Positions 34,150-43,215 of a stretch of 64,000 bases of DNA are shown here, piece after piece. Position numbers and translations under genes: made by a program. Numbering within the stretch: position 1 is the stretch's first letter; each line of letters starts with the position of its first letter. A model generated the notes under the pieces. That model was not told the DNA's origin and ran no database searches. It saw nothing but the letters and a program-made list of their open reading frames with translations. Source of the DNA: Flavobacterium hydrophilum (lineage in GTDB: Bacteria; Bacteroidota; Bacteroidia; Flavobacteriales; Flavobacteriaceae); contig NZ_QJHL01000003.1 of the NCBI RefSeq assembly GCF_003202405.1, positions 496,001 to 560,000 on the forward strand, given 5' to 3'.

Positions 34150-35007
34150 ATGAAAGTATACGTAATAGGAATAGGGTTAATAGGTGGCTCAATGGTACTG
34201 GACATCAAAGAAAAGCATCCGAGCGCGACTATTTTCGGAATTGACAATAACGAAAAACATTTACAGCAGGCAATTGAGCTGGGTGTTATTGACGAAGCGG
34301 GAAGCTTTGAAGATTTGCAAAAGGCGGATTTTGTGATCGTTTCGGTTCCTGTAGATGTTGCGCTGACAGTTTTGCCTAAAGTTCTTGATGCAGTTGGAGA
34401 TAAAACAATTGTTTTTGAAGTAGGATCGACTAAAAAACCAATTTGTGATGCAGTAGCCAATCATCCGAAAAGAAGAAATTTTATAGCCACGCATCCGATA
34501 GCAGGAACAGAGTTTTCAGGGCCTTCGGCGGCAATAAAAGGGTTGTTTAAAGGAAAGACAAATATTATCTGCGAAGTGGAAAAAACCACTTTTAAACTGC
34601 AGGAAAAGGCATTAAACCTTTTTAGCGAAATAGGAATGAGGATTCGATATATGGATCCGGTTTCGCACGACAAGCATATCGCTTACGTTTCGCATTTGTC
34701 GCACATTAGTTCGTTTATGCTTGGGAAAACGGTAATGAACAAAGAAAAGGATGAGCAGGATATTTTTGACATGGCGGGAAGCGGATTTGAAAGCACGGTT
34801 CGTCTAGCAAAAAGTTCGCCTGCGATGTGGACACCGATTTTTAAACAGAATAAGGAACACGTTCTGGAAACATTAGAAGAATATATATCAAATCTCAGTC
34901 GGTTTAGGGATTTGTTGAAAGAGGAAGATTACAATGCCATTTTTAACGAAATGGAAAGCACAAATAAAATAAAAGAGATATTAAACGGATTAACAATTAA
35001 AAAGTAA
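34150..35007 (+). CDS. tyrA: Prephenate dehydrogenase
   Basis: Oxidatively decarboxylates prephenate to 4-hydroxyphenylpyruvate for Tyr. 285 residues. NAD-binding motif VIGIGLIGGSMVLDI at the N terminus. FIATHPIAGTEFSGPSAA and DPVSHDKHIAYVSHLSHISSF carry the catalytic His and substrate-binding Arg/Ser pattern of TyrA. GSGFESTVRLAKSSPAMW follows in the dimerisation domain. No chorismate mutase or ACT domain is fused. It starts 14 bases after the structured RNA, and the DAHP synthase gene begins 12 bases after its stop. Confidence 0.94.
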   Translation: MKVYVIGIGLIGGSMVLDIKEKHPSATIFGIDNNEKHLQQAIELGVIDEAGSFEDLQKADFVIVSVPVDVALTVLPKVLDAVGDKTIVFEVGSTKKPICDAVANHPKRRNFIATHPIAGTEFSGPSAAIKGLFKGKTNIICEVEKTTFKLQEKALNLFSEIGMRIRYMDPVSHDKHIAYVSHLSHISSFMLGKTVMNKEKDEQDIFDMAGSGFESTVRLAKSSPAMWTPIFKQNKEHVLETLEEYISNLSRFRDLLKEEDYNAIFNEMESTNKIKEILNGLTIKK

Positions 35008-35019
35008 ACTAGAATAAAG

Positions 35020-36102
35020 ATGGAAAATAAGAAAGAAATGAGAAAGTGGTTAGAGGATTTCAATTTAGATCACCCACTTGTGATAGCTGGACCTTGTAGT
35101 GCAGAAACTGAGGATCAGGTTTTGAAAATCGCTCACGAATTGAAAGATTCAAAAGTAAGTGTATTCAGAGCTGGAATCTGGAAACCAAGAACACGTCCGG
35201 GAGGATTTGAAGGTGTTGGAGAAATTGGTTTGAAATGGTTGCAAAAAGCAAAAGCTGAAACTGGTTTATTGATGGGTACTGAGGTTGCGACTGCAGCGCA
35301 TTGTAAATTAGCTTTAGAGCATGATATCGACGTTTTATGGGTTGGTGCCCGTACAACTGCAAACCCTTTCGCAGTTCAGGAAATTGCTGATACGTTGAAA
35401 GGAACTGATAAAATCGTTTTGGTTAAAAACCCTGTAAACCCTGATTTAGCTTTATGGTTAGGTGGTGTTGAGCGTTTACACATGGCTGGAATAGAGAAAT
35501 TAGGAGTTATTCACAGAGGTTTTTCTACTTACGAAAAAACAAAATACAGAAACATTCCGGAATGGCAGATTGCTATCGAATTGCAAAATAAATTCCCTGA
35601 TTTACCATTAATCATCGACCCGTCTCACATTACCGGAGATCGTAAAATGATTTTTGAAGTTACTCAGGAAGCTTTAGATTTGAACTATGACGGTATGATT
35701 ATCGAAACGCATTTCGATCCGGACAATGCATGGTCTGATGCTGCTCAACAAGTAACTCCGGATTCTTTGAAACAAATCATTAAAGATTTGACTATCAGAA
35801 AAACGGATGATACTACAGATGAATACAGCCAAAAAATGACTAAATTAAGAGCTAACATCGACGTTTTGGATGCTAATTTGTTAGAGTTATTAGGAAAACG
35901 TATGAAAGTAGCTGACGAAATTGGTCAGGTGAAAAAAGATGCTAACGTAGCAATTCTTCAAAACAGCCGCTGGAATGAAATTTTAGGAAAAATGATTTTA
36001 GAAGGTGAGAAAAAAGGTCTTACTGAAGAGTTTGTTTTGAGAATGTTCAAAGCGATTCACCAGGAAAGTATTGGTCACCAGGAGAAAATTTTCAATGCGT
36101 AA
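35020..36102 (+). CDS. Bifunctional DAHP synthase / chorismate mutase
   Basis: 360 residues, two enzymes in one chain. Residues about 1-265 are a type I-beta 3-deoxy-7-phosphoheptulonate synthase, with VIAGPCSAET, FRAGIWKPRTRPGGFEG, DVLWVGARTTANPFA, VIHRGFSTYE and IDPSHITGDR as substrate- and metal-binding motifs. Residues about 275-360 are an AroQ-type chorismate mutase (MTKLRANIDVLDANLLELL, RMKVADEIGQVKK). It thus opens and continues the pathway whose end enzymes lie upstream in the same operon. Such fusions let prephenate control the first step. The last gene of the operon, it is closed by a strong terminator. Confidence 0.95.
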   Translation: MENKKEMRKWLEDFNLDHPLVIAGPCSAETEDQVLKIAHELKDSKVSVFRAGIWKPRTRPGGFEGVGEIGLKWLQKAKAETGLLMGTEVATAAHCKLALEHDIDVLWVGARTTANPFAVQEIADTLKGTDKIVLVKNPVNPDLALWLGGVERLHMAGIEKLGVIHRGFSTYEKTKYRNIPEWQIAIELQNKFPDLPLIIDPSHITGDRKMIFEVTQEALDLNYDGMIIETHFDPDNAWSDAAQQVTPDSLKQIIKDLTIRKTDDTTDEYSQKMTKLRANIDVLDANLLELLGKRMKVADEIGQVKKDANVAILQNSRWNEILGKMILEGEKKGLTEEFVLRMFKAIHQESIGHQEKIFNA

Positions 36103-36140
36103 TGAATTGATTATTTTATACTTATAATTTGTTTTAATAA

Positions 36141-36176
36141 AATAACCTCTTGCAATTTGTAAGAGGTTATTTTTTT
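36141..36176 (+). terminator. Terminator of the aromatic operon
   Basis: Perfect 11-bp stem AATAACCTCTT / AAGAGGTTATT (36141-36151 and 36161-36171) with a T-run to 36176. Confidence 0.92.
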
Positions 36177-36227
36177 AGTTTCTTTACGCCCAAAATCTTG
36201 TTAAAATTAACCGAAACAAAACATTCT

Positions 36228-37883
36228 ATGAAGAAAATTACTATTGCTTTTTTATTACTCTCGTTATGTTGTATCAATTTGCATGCTCAGAATAAAATTG
36301 ATAAATTGAATATGACTTATGGCGAAGAATTGCCGGACGATAAACAAAAAATTGTAAAAATTATAGGGGAGACCAACGATAAGATTTATGCGTTGGCAAT
36401 TGCTGGAAAAAATGATTTCTTCCTGAAAATATTTGAGTCGAAAACAATGGGAATCATCTCTTCAAACCCTATTATTATTCCCAAACTTGATGATAAAGAA
36501 GTAGATTTTGAAGATATATTTTTATTGAAAGATAATTTGTATGCTATCGGAAGTGTATTCAACAGAAAAGAGAAGACTTTTAATCTGGTTGGTGCCAGTA
36601 TTTCAGACAAAGGTGTTTTAAGCGAAAAAACAACTCTTTTATTTAATTCTGTTGTTGCTAAAAAATCAGAAAGAGGAATGTTTTATTTTAAATTATCCCC
36701 TGATGAAGGAGCTTTACTTATCATGCACACTTCATTGTTTTCGAAAGAAGATGCTGTTCAGTATGAAGTGAAATTATTTGATGATAAATTAAATGTACTT
36801 TTTGCAAATGCTGAAAAAGTAAAATTCGATGACAGTAAAAAAGATTATGAATTTACTATTTCAGATTTTGAAGTGAATTTTCAGGATGATGTTTTCCTGG
36901 TAATAAACGAAAGTTACAGGGATTCAAAGAAAAAAGAACAGATAGAGAAATTTCAAATCCATGCTTTTAAAAATACTAACGGTTATAAAAAAGAAGTTGT
37001 TGATATTGACATAAAAGGAAAAGAAATTATAAACTGTAAAATGATTTCGACTTCTAAAAATACACTCAAAATAGTTGGTTTTTACTCAAGCGTAAGAGAT
37101 AATGGTAAAGGAAATAAAGAATTGAAAGGCGTTTATAATGCAACTATTGACCTTGCTTCAAACACCAGTAAAGAGGTAATGTTTGATGAGTTCGATTATG
37201 AAACAAAAGTTAAGTTAATAGGAGAGCGAAGAGCCAAAAAAGGAAAAGATGTAAAGCCGTTGTATAATATTACGACAATAATTGAGAAAGAAGACGGAGG
37301 TTTAATTGTGCTGTCTGAAATGCAATTTGTTTATGTTGGTCAAAGTTCAGGAATTGGGCCATTGGCATTTACGCCGGTTACCTACACTAAAAACGAAATT
37401 ATAGTGACATCTTTGAAACCAGACGGATCTTTAGACTGGAGCAATGTGTTGCCAAAAGAGCAAGTGGCATCTGTTGTTACAATGTCTTTAGCATTCGGAA
37501 TTGGAGGCGGAAACGGTAGTTTTAATGTTGGCGCATCTTTAGCGATTCCTCTGGTAGATTTAGGAAAAGGTCCGGAATATTTAGGCGCTATACCAATCTA
37601 TAAAGATGGAAAATTGAATCTTATTTTTAATGACAATGTAAAAAACAAGGGAATTACTGATATCGAAAAAATCAAAGCACTGGGAAATTATAACAATGCT
37701 GTTCCTTCTCTTTTTATATTTGATGAAAAAGGTGTAATTACCAGAAAAGATCCGGAAGAAGTCATTAAAAATGAATTGGTGCTTCGTCCGGGAGTATATT
37801 ATAGAAAAAATGAAAATGAATTTATTTTGTATTCTTCAAGAAAAAAACAAGATAAACTCGGAAGATTATTTCTGGAAAAATAG
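36228..37883 (+). CDS. Secreted protein of unknown function (551 aa)
   Basis: 551 residues from the ATG at 36228, which gives a good signal peptide (MKKITIAFLLLSLCCINLHA, then Q). An in-frame start at 36150 would lie inside the aromatic operon terminator and is rejected. The mature part is beta-rich and charged, with repeated short Lys/Asp blocks (KDNLYAIGSVFNRKEK, KVKFDDSKKDYEFTISDF, INESYRDSKKKEQIEKF). A hydrophobic glycine-rich piece (GIGGGNGSFNVGASLAIPL) sits near the C-terminal third. I recognise no family. Layout of blades suggests a propeller-like exported protein. Monocistronic: terminators flank it on both sides. Confidence 0.65.
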   Translation: MKKITIAFLLLSLCCINLHAQNKIDKLNMTYGEELPDDKQKIVKIIGETNDKIYALAIAGKNDFFLKIFESKTMGIISSNPIIIPKLDDKEVDFEDIFLLKDNLYAIGSVFNRKEKTFNLVGASISDKGVLSEKTTLLFNSVVAKKSERGMFYFKLSPDEGALLIMHTSLFSKEDAVQYEVKLFDDKLNVLFANAEKVKFDDSKKDYEFTISDFEVNFQDDVFLVINESYRDSKKKEQIEKFQIHAFKNTNGYKKEVVDIDIKGKEIINCKMISTSKNTLKIVGFYSSVRDNGKGNKELKGVYNATIDLASNTSKEVMFDEFDYETKVKLIGERRAKKGKDVKPLYNITTIIEKEDGGLIVLSEMQFVYVGQSSGIGPLAFTPVTYTKNEIIVTSLKPDGSLDWSNVLPKEQVASVVTMSLAFGIGGGNGSFNVGASLAIPLVDLGKGPEYLGAIPIYKDGKLNLIFNDNVKNKGITDIEKIKALGNYNNAVPSLFIFDEKGVITRKDPEEVIKNELVLRPGVYYRKNENEFILYSSRKKQDKLGRLFLEK

Positions 37884-37891
37884 AATCTCTT

Positions 37892-37923
37892 AAAGGTTGT
37901 GAATTGCTCACAACCTTTTTTTA
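37892..37923 (+). terminator. Terminator of the 551-aa secreted protein gene
   Basis: Stem AAAGGTTGTGA / TCACAACCTTT (37892-37902 and 37908-37918) followed by a run of T to 37923. Confidence 0.92.
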
Positions 37924-38101
37924 TTACTCTTATTTGGAGTTTAAGATAGAAGGATTCAAATCTTAATCTGCATAAAGTAATATGTCAAAAAAATGGAATT
38001 AGCCAGAATGTCTAATAAAAAAGTTTAGCTATAAAATAATATCTTTCCAACCTTTTTGAAATTTTTGCTATCTATCTTACTATAACCCTAACTTTCGTGC
38101 T

Positions 38102-41100
38102 ATGAAATCAAAAATGTTTAAAGCTGAGGATTTTCAAATCCATTTGAAATTAATATTCTATGTTTTGTTGTTTTTCGGAACCAAAACTTTTGCACAAAGT
38201 CCGGAATTAACAGTAAAAGGTGATGAAACTGAAAAAGTCAGAATGAGTCAGCTTATTGTGAATGTAAAAGTGGTAGGCAATATTGCGTATACGACTGCAG
38301 AAATGCATTTCTTTAATTCTGGAACTCGCCAAATGGAGGCGGAACTTATTTTTCCGCTGCCGGAAAATGTTTCAGTTTCCAGATATGCAATTGATATTAA
38401 CGGCAAAATGCGCGAAGCTGTTCCGGTAAATAAAAATAAAGGGAAACAGGTTTTTGAAGCGATTGAACATCGAAGAGTTGATCCGGGATTATTGGAAAAA
38501 GTAGACGGAAATAATTTTAGAACAAGAATTTATCCGTTAATGCCAAACGGAGAAAGAATCGTAATTATTGGTTACGAAGAAGAACTTTCAGCTTCTGATA
38601 AAAATAATCTGGCATATCAACTGGTAAGCCGTTATCCTAAGAAATTAGATAAATTTTCAGTGAAGATTTCTGTTATTGGAGCTGCAACTTCACCAAAGAT
38701 TACCGAAAAGTCGTCCAGAATTTCTTTTTCAAAATGGAATCAGTCTTTTGAAGCTTCTTTCGAGAAAGAAAATTATCAGCCTGAAGAAAAGATCGTTTTT
38801 GAAGTTCCAATACAAAATAATGCACCAGGTGTTTTGACTCAGGATGTAGGTGGTCAGTATTATTTTTATGGAAATGCCTTTACTGAAGGAATTACGAAAG
38901 CAAGAAAAATTCCGTCTTCAATTGGTTTAATCTGGGATAATTCACTAAGTTGTCAGACACGTGATTTGAAAAAGGAACTGGATTTTCTGGACTCTTATTT
39001 TCAAAAGATACAAAATACAAAAGTGACTTTATACTTTTTGAATTACACTTTTGAAAAGCAAAGAGAGTTTATTATTTCTAATGGAAATTGGAGTGAATTA
39101 AAAACGGTTTTAGAAAACACAAAATATGACGGCGGAACACGTTACTCGCAGTTAAGTTTTGCAAATCATGATCAGTATCTGTTTTCTACAGACGGATTAT
39201 CTTCTTTGAGTGAAAATTCATTTCCCAAAACTAAAAAACCCGTATTTACGATTTCATCTTCTGTATCGGCTGACTTTGCTTTTTTAAATTATTCAGCTTC
39301 AGAAACGGGTGGGAATTTTATTAATCTGAATCAGTTAAGTACAGAAAATGCTTTGGATAAATTGGTTACGACAAATCTGAAATTCTTAGGGATAAAGGAA
39401 AATCTTTTGATTACTGATTTTTTTCCTATGGAAGGAACTGCTGTTTCAGGTAGTTTTAGTTTTTCGGGTATTTCATTAAATCCAAAAAATGAAATTACAT
39501 TGTTATTTGGTAATGGAGATGATGCTGTTTTAGAAAGAAAGATAACTTTAGACAATGCTGTTCAAAATACCAATCAGGTCAATATTGAAAAACTCTGGGC
39601 TCAGAAAAAAATTGCGAATCTGGAATTGCAATATGACAAAAATGCTCAGGAAATAGAAACTTTAGGCAAGAAATACGGCATTATAACCAAAAATACTTCG
39701 CTGATTGTTTTAGAAAATATTCGGGATTATATTATGTATGATATTATTCCGCCGGCCGAATTACGTGCCGAATTTGACAAAATCAAAAAGCAGGAACATG
39801 ATACCAGTCTGGCCAAACAAAAAAATAACTGGGAAAATATTGATAGTTATTTTACAGAATTAAATTCATGGTGGAAAAAAGATTTGAAATATGTGGCTCC
39901 AAAAGTTTTACCAAGATCTAAAAATAAGAAACGTGAAGCTTATGAAACCATTAAGGGTGATCCGGATGCTGTTATGACCGTTGAGGAACCTGTTGGCTCA
40001 GGACCAGTAATGGAGATAGTGGAAGAAGACAATAATGTTTATAATACAGCTTCTCCACCAGCAGCAAGAGTGGATCAGGTTAAATTTGTTAGTCCTGTAG
40101 TTGCGAAAACGGAAGAAGTTACTGAGGATGCGCCAAAAATTGTTGAGTTAAAAGATAAGAAGGTTGGCAGTGAAGTAATAAGGTCAGAAGTTTCGGGACT
40201 TGTAGTTACTCAGATTGCAGAAAACAATACAAATAGCGTAAGTGTTGTAAATGTAGATACTAAAACTTGGAACCCAGATCGCTTATATTTAAAAGCTTTG
40301 GCATCGGCACCAAAAGAAAAACAATATGATTTGTATTTCGAATTAAGAAAAGCACAGGAAAGAAATCCGAGTTTTTATTTTGATGTAGCACACTTTTTTT
40401 ACAATCAGGGAGATGTCAAAAAAGCATTGCAGGTTATTAGCAATATTGCTGATTTAGGATTAGAAAATCATCAGCTTTATAAAACACTGACTTATACTCT
40501 ACGCCAATGGAAAGATTATGAGGATGCCGTATTTACTGCAAAACAAGTAGTGAAATGGAGAACTCATGAACCACAAAGTTTAAGAGATTATGCATTGACG
40601 CTGGAAGTCGCAGCAAAATATCAGGTGGCTTTTGATGAATTGATTAAAGCACTGGAAGTAAATTATTATGGAGAAATGAGTGGGCAGTATGAAGGTATTG
40701 AGGATATTATTCTGATGGATTTAAACCGAATGATTGCCGAACATACGGGTTTGAAAACAGGAAAACTGGATAAAAAATATCTTGATAAAATGCCTGTCGA
40801 TATTCGAATCATCATGAACTGGAATCAGATGGATGTAGATTTAGACCTTCACGTAATTGAGCCAAATGGAGAAGAATGTTATTACAGTCATACAACAACA
40901 GAAGCCGGAGCGAGATTTTCAAAAGATTTTACGCAAGGTTATGGGCCAGAGCAGTATTTGATTCGAAATGCAATCAAAGGGAAATACCAGATTAAAACCA
41001 ATTATTTTGGCGAAACACAATTAACGGAAAATGGTCCCGCAACAATTATGGTAGAAATTTATACAACTAAAGCCGGAAAGACGACTAAAGTTTTGAAAAC

Positions 41101-41155
41101 AATTCAGCTTGGGAAAGTAAAGGAGAACGATGTACTAGCTGAAATTATTTGGTAA
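38102..41155 (+). CDS. VIT/VWA-like secreted protein with C-terminal DUF2135 domain
   Basis: 1017 residues. Signal peptide or anchor in the first 32. The VIT (inter-alpha-trypsin) domain spans about 35-160, with GTRQMEAELIFPLPENVSVS and NGKMREAVPV. A von Willebrand A-like domain follows, with a MIDAS-type DNSLS at 279-283 (DxSxS). Then come a linker and a helical TPR-like region (about 735-870, LYFELRKAQERNPSFYFDVA). DUF2135 is at the C terminus (about 910-1010, MNWNQMDVDLDLHVIEPNGEE). VIT-VWA proteins in bacteria are exported adhesion or surface-complex factors. No marker for type IX sorting is evident at the C terminus. Function inferred from domains. Confidence 0.82.
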   Translation: MKSKMFKAEDFQIHLKLIFYVLLFFGTKTFAQSPELTVKGDETEKVRMSQLIVNVKVVGNIAYTTAEMHFFNSGTRQMEAELIFPLPENVSVSRYAIDINGKMREAVPVNKNKGKQVFEAIEHRRVDPGLLEKVDGNNFRTRIYPLMPNGERIVIIGYEEELSASDKNNLAYQLVSRYPKKLDKFSVKISVIGAATSPKITEKSSRISFSKWNQSFEASFEKENYQPEEKIVFEVPIQNNAPGVLTQDVGGQYYFYGNAFTEGITKARKIPSSIGLIWDNSLSCQTRDLKKELDFLDSYFQKIQNTKVTLYFLNYTFEKQREFIISNGNWSELKTVLENTKYDGGTRYSQLSFANHDQYLFSTDGLSSLSENSFPKTKKPVFTISSSVSADFAFLNYSASETGGNFINLNQLSTENALDKLVTTNLKFLGIKENLLITDFFPMEGTAVSGSFSFSGISLNPKNEITLLFGNGDDAVLERKITLDNAVQNTNQVNIEKLWAQKKIANLELQYDKNAQEIETLGKKYGIITKNTSLIVLENIRDYIMYDIIPPAELRAEFDKIKKQEHDTSLAKQKNNWENIDSYFTELNSWWKKDLKYVAPKVLPRSKNKKREAYETIKGDPDAVMTVEEPVGSGPVMEIVEEDNNVYNTASPPAARVDQVKFVSPVVAKTEEVTEDAPKIVELKDKKVGSEVIRSEVSGLVVTQIAENNTNSVSVVNVDTKTWNPDRLYLKALASAPKEKQYDLYFELRKAQERNPSFYFDVAHFFYNQGDVKKALQVISNIADLGLENHQLYKTLTYTLRQWKDYEDAVFTAKQVVKWRTHEPQSLRDYALTLEVAAKYQVAFDELIKALEVNYYGEMSGQYEGIEDIILMDLNRMIAEHTGLKTGKLDKKYLDKMPVDIRIIMNWNQMDVDLDLHVIEPNGEECYYSHTTTEAGARFSKDFTQGYGPEQYLIRNAIKGKYQIKTNYFGETQLTENGPATIMVEIYTTKAGKTTKVLKTIQLGKVKENDVLAEIIW

Positions 41156-41295
41156 GAATACCAAATTCAAAGGATAGATTTCAAATTTAAAAGGTGAAGT
41201 TGCGTTGTTCAATTCTAAAAACGTAATTTTGCCTTTTATTTTTAGATTAGAAATGAATCTAAAATCAGAAATCTAAAATCAACAATTTGAATTGA

Positions 41296-42273
41296 ATGAC
41301 AGGACTCGTTTATAAATCTACAGGAAGCTGGTATACCGTGAAATCTGAACAAGGAGATTTTATAGAATGCCGTATGAAAGGGAAATTCAGGATGAAAGGT
41401 ATAAAAAGTACCAATCCTATTGCTGTAGGCGATATTGTAGATTATGAACTCGAAGAAACTTCAGACGCTTTAACGGGAACAATTCATACGATTCATGAGC
41501 GAAAAAACTACATTGTTCGTAAATCGGTCAACTTGTCTAAACAGATTCACATCATTGCATCGAATATTGATCAGGTTTTTTTACTGGTTACGATTGATAA
41601 TCCGCCAACAACTACAAGTTTTATTGATCGTTTTTTGGTTACAGCAGAAGCTTACGGAATCGAAGCCATCCTAATCTTTAATAAAATAGATACTCTAAAT
41701 GAACAAACTTTAGACGATCAGCTTTATTTGCAGCACATTTATTCTGAAATTGGATATAAATGCCTTCGAATTTCATCAACAGAAAATAAAGGAGTTGATA
41801 AGCTGAAAGAAATGATGATTGGTAAAGTAAGTATGTTTTCCGGACATTCGGGAGTTGGAAAATCAACTTTGGTTAATGCCATGGAACCAACCCTCCATCT
41901 TAAAACTACAGTGATTTCAGAACAAAGCAAACAAGGACAGCATACCACTACTTTTGCCGAAATGTATGATTTGTCTTTTGATGCCAGAATTATCGATACA
42001 CCGGGAATCAAAGGTTTTGGAATCGTGGATATGGAAAAAGAAGAAATCAGCGGGTATTTTCCGGAATTCTTTAAATTGAAAGATCAATGCAAGTTTAACA
42101 ACTGTTTACACAAAGAAGAACCACATTGCGCCATAAAAGCAGCTTTAGAAAAAGACGAAATTGCCTGGTCCCGCTATAACAGTTATCTTAAAATTCTCGA
42201 AGGAGATGAGGAGCATTATCGTACCGATACTTATGGAGAAGATCGCGCTGCGAGTGATGAAACGAGAAAATAA
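41296..42273 (+). CDS. rsgA: Ribosome small-subunit-dependent GTPase A
   Basis: 325-residue circularly permuted GTPase that assists late 30S maturation. N-terminal OB fold (about 1-70), then G4 (NKID, 129-132), G1/P-loop (GHSGVGKST, 183-191) and G3 (DTPG, 234-237) in the permuted order diagnostic of RsgA. A C-terminal zinc finger follows, with CKFNNCLHKEEPHC (C-x5-C-x-H-x5-C). All residues appear intact. Standalone gene. The cassette that follows begins right after its stop codon. Confidence 0.96.
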   Translation: MTGLVYKSTGSWYTVKSEQGDFIECRMKGKFRMKGIKSTNPIAVGDIVDYELEETSDALTGTIHTIHERKNYIVRKSVNLSKQIHIIASNIDQVFLLVTIDNPPTTTSFIDRFLVTAEAYGIEAILIFNKIDTLNEQTLDDQLYLQHIYSEIGYKCLRISSTENKGVDKLKEMMIGKVSMFSGHSGVGKSTLVNAMEPTLHLKTTVISEQSKQGQHTTTFAEMYDLSFDARIIDTPGIKGFGIVDMEKEEISGYFPEFFKLKDQCKFNNCLHKEEPHCAIKAALEKDEIAWSRYNSYLKILEGDEEHYRTDTYGEDRAASDETRK

Positions 42274-42696
42274 TTGTGAATGGTTAATTGTTAATTGTGA
42301 ATTATGGCTGATAATATAATTAAAACAAAGTCTTTTAATTTTGCACTTAGAATCATTAAACTTTTTCAATTTTTAAAAGATGATAAAAAGGAATATATCC
42401 TAAGTAAACAATTACTTCGTAGTGGTACCGCGATAGGTGCATTGATTAGAGAATCTGAGCAGGCTGAAAGTAAAAAAGCCTTTATTCATAAACTTGCAAT
42501 TGCACAAAAAGAGGCAAATGAACAGATTATTGGTTGGAATTGCTTTTTCAATCAAATTATTTAAATGAGATTCAATATCAATCTATAAAGTCTGATATTG
42601 TAGAAATAAATAAAATTTTAGCTTCAATTATTATAACCTCTAAGTAAAAGCTAAGTACTACATAAATTCACAATTTATCATTCACAGTTCACAATT
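42272..42696. mobile_element. IR-flanked four-helix-bundle cassette
   Basis: Two 32-base arms (42272-42303 and 42665-42696) are inverted repeats with 26 of 32 matching positions. Both start and end with AATTGTGAA/TTCACAATT. They exactly enclose the four-helix-bundle gene. The left arm begins one base before the end of rsgA and the right arm ends three bases before dtd, so the element tightly fills the space between two housekeeping genes. The closest known parallels are four-helix-bundle genes inserted in 23S rRNA as intervening sequences. Confidence 0.65.
42304..42647 (+). pseudogene. Four-helix-bundle (23S IVS-type, S23) protein, frameshifted
   Basis: The first 80 or so residues (SFNFALRIIKLFQFLKDDKKEYILS ... 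AESKKAFIHKLAIAQKEAN) match the four-helix-bundle family associated with 23S rRNA intervening sequences. After codon 74 (near 42527) one base is missing: the frame breaks to a short tail and stop. In the +1 frame the family continues correctly as YWLELLFQSNYLNEIQYQSI, then IKSDIVEINKILASIIITSK and a stop at 42645-42647. Restoring a T in ATTAT would give a full protein of about 114 residues. Real inactivation or a sequencing error in a T-rich run are both possible. Confidence 0.85.
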
Positions 42697-42699
42697 TTT

Positions 42700-43152
42700 A
42701 TGAAAGTAGTTATTCAAAGAGTTTCAGAAGCGTCAGTAACCGTGGAAGGTAAAAAAGTTGCTGACATTAAAAAAGGATTATTAGTTTTAATTGGAATTGA
42801 AGATGCCGACACTCAGGAAGATATTGACTGGCTCGTTGGAAAAATCATTAAAATGCGAATTTTTGGCGATGAGAATGATGTCATGAACTGCTCAGTTCAG
42901 GATGTAGATGGCGATATAATTGTGGTAAGTCAGTTTACACTTCATGCTTCTACTAAAAAAGGAAACCGCCCATCGTATATAAAAGCTTCAAAACCGGGGT
43001 TTGCCATTCCGATGTATGAGAATTTTGTTAAGGCTTTAGAGGAAGAATTTAATAAAAAGGTACAAACCGGAATTTTTGGAGCAGACATGAAGGTCAGCCT
43101 GTTAAATGACGGACCTGTAACTATTTTAATGGACAGTAAAAACAGGGAATAA
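42700..43152 (+). CDS. dtd: D-aminoacyl-tRNA deacylase
   Basis: 150 residues, the usual length. Removes D-amino acids and glycine mischarged on tRNA. The signature motifs are SQFTLHASTKKGNRPSY (SQ.T.....KG..P) and the C-terminal NDGPVTILMDS (GPVT, cross-subunit Gly-cisPro). Homodimer, cytoplasmic. The start ATG lies four bases after the right arm of the cassette, so the insertion has pushed its upstream signals into the repeat. Confidence 0.95.
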   Translation: MKVVIQRVSEASVTVEGKKVADIKKGLLVLIGIEDADTQEDIDWLVGKIIKMRIFGDENDVMNCSVQDVDGDIIVVSQFTLHASTKKGNRPSYIKASKPGFAIPMYENFVKALEEEFNKKVQTGIFGADMKVSLLNDGPVTILMDSKNRE

Positions 43153-43165
43153 AAACTATTAAACA

Positions 43166-43199
43166 TTTGTTAAGGGTTCTGAAAAATAATATATATTTG
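43166..43199 (+). promoter_or_regulatory. Promoter of the DUF3857 cluster
   Basis: TTTG at 43166-43169 and a perfect TATATTTG at 43192-43199 are separated by 22 bases, 17 bases before the first DUF3857 gene start. Confidence 0.6.
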
Positions 43200-43215
43200 A
43201 CGAAAATACTTACTA

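Noticed and set aside
33949..34192. Two minus-strand frames of 62 and 77 codons across the repeat and structured RNA
   Set aside because: They merely read through the palindromic repeat and the hairpin, which explains their length. No protein family.
36150..36227. Upstream in-frame start of the 551-residue protein
   Set aside because: It lies within the terminator stem of the aromatic operon and removes the signal peptide from the N terminus.
42304..42564. Complete 86-residue four-helix-bundle gene
   Set aside because: The tail after codon 74 is not family-like, and the correct continuation is found one frame over, so the gene is frameshifted.
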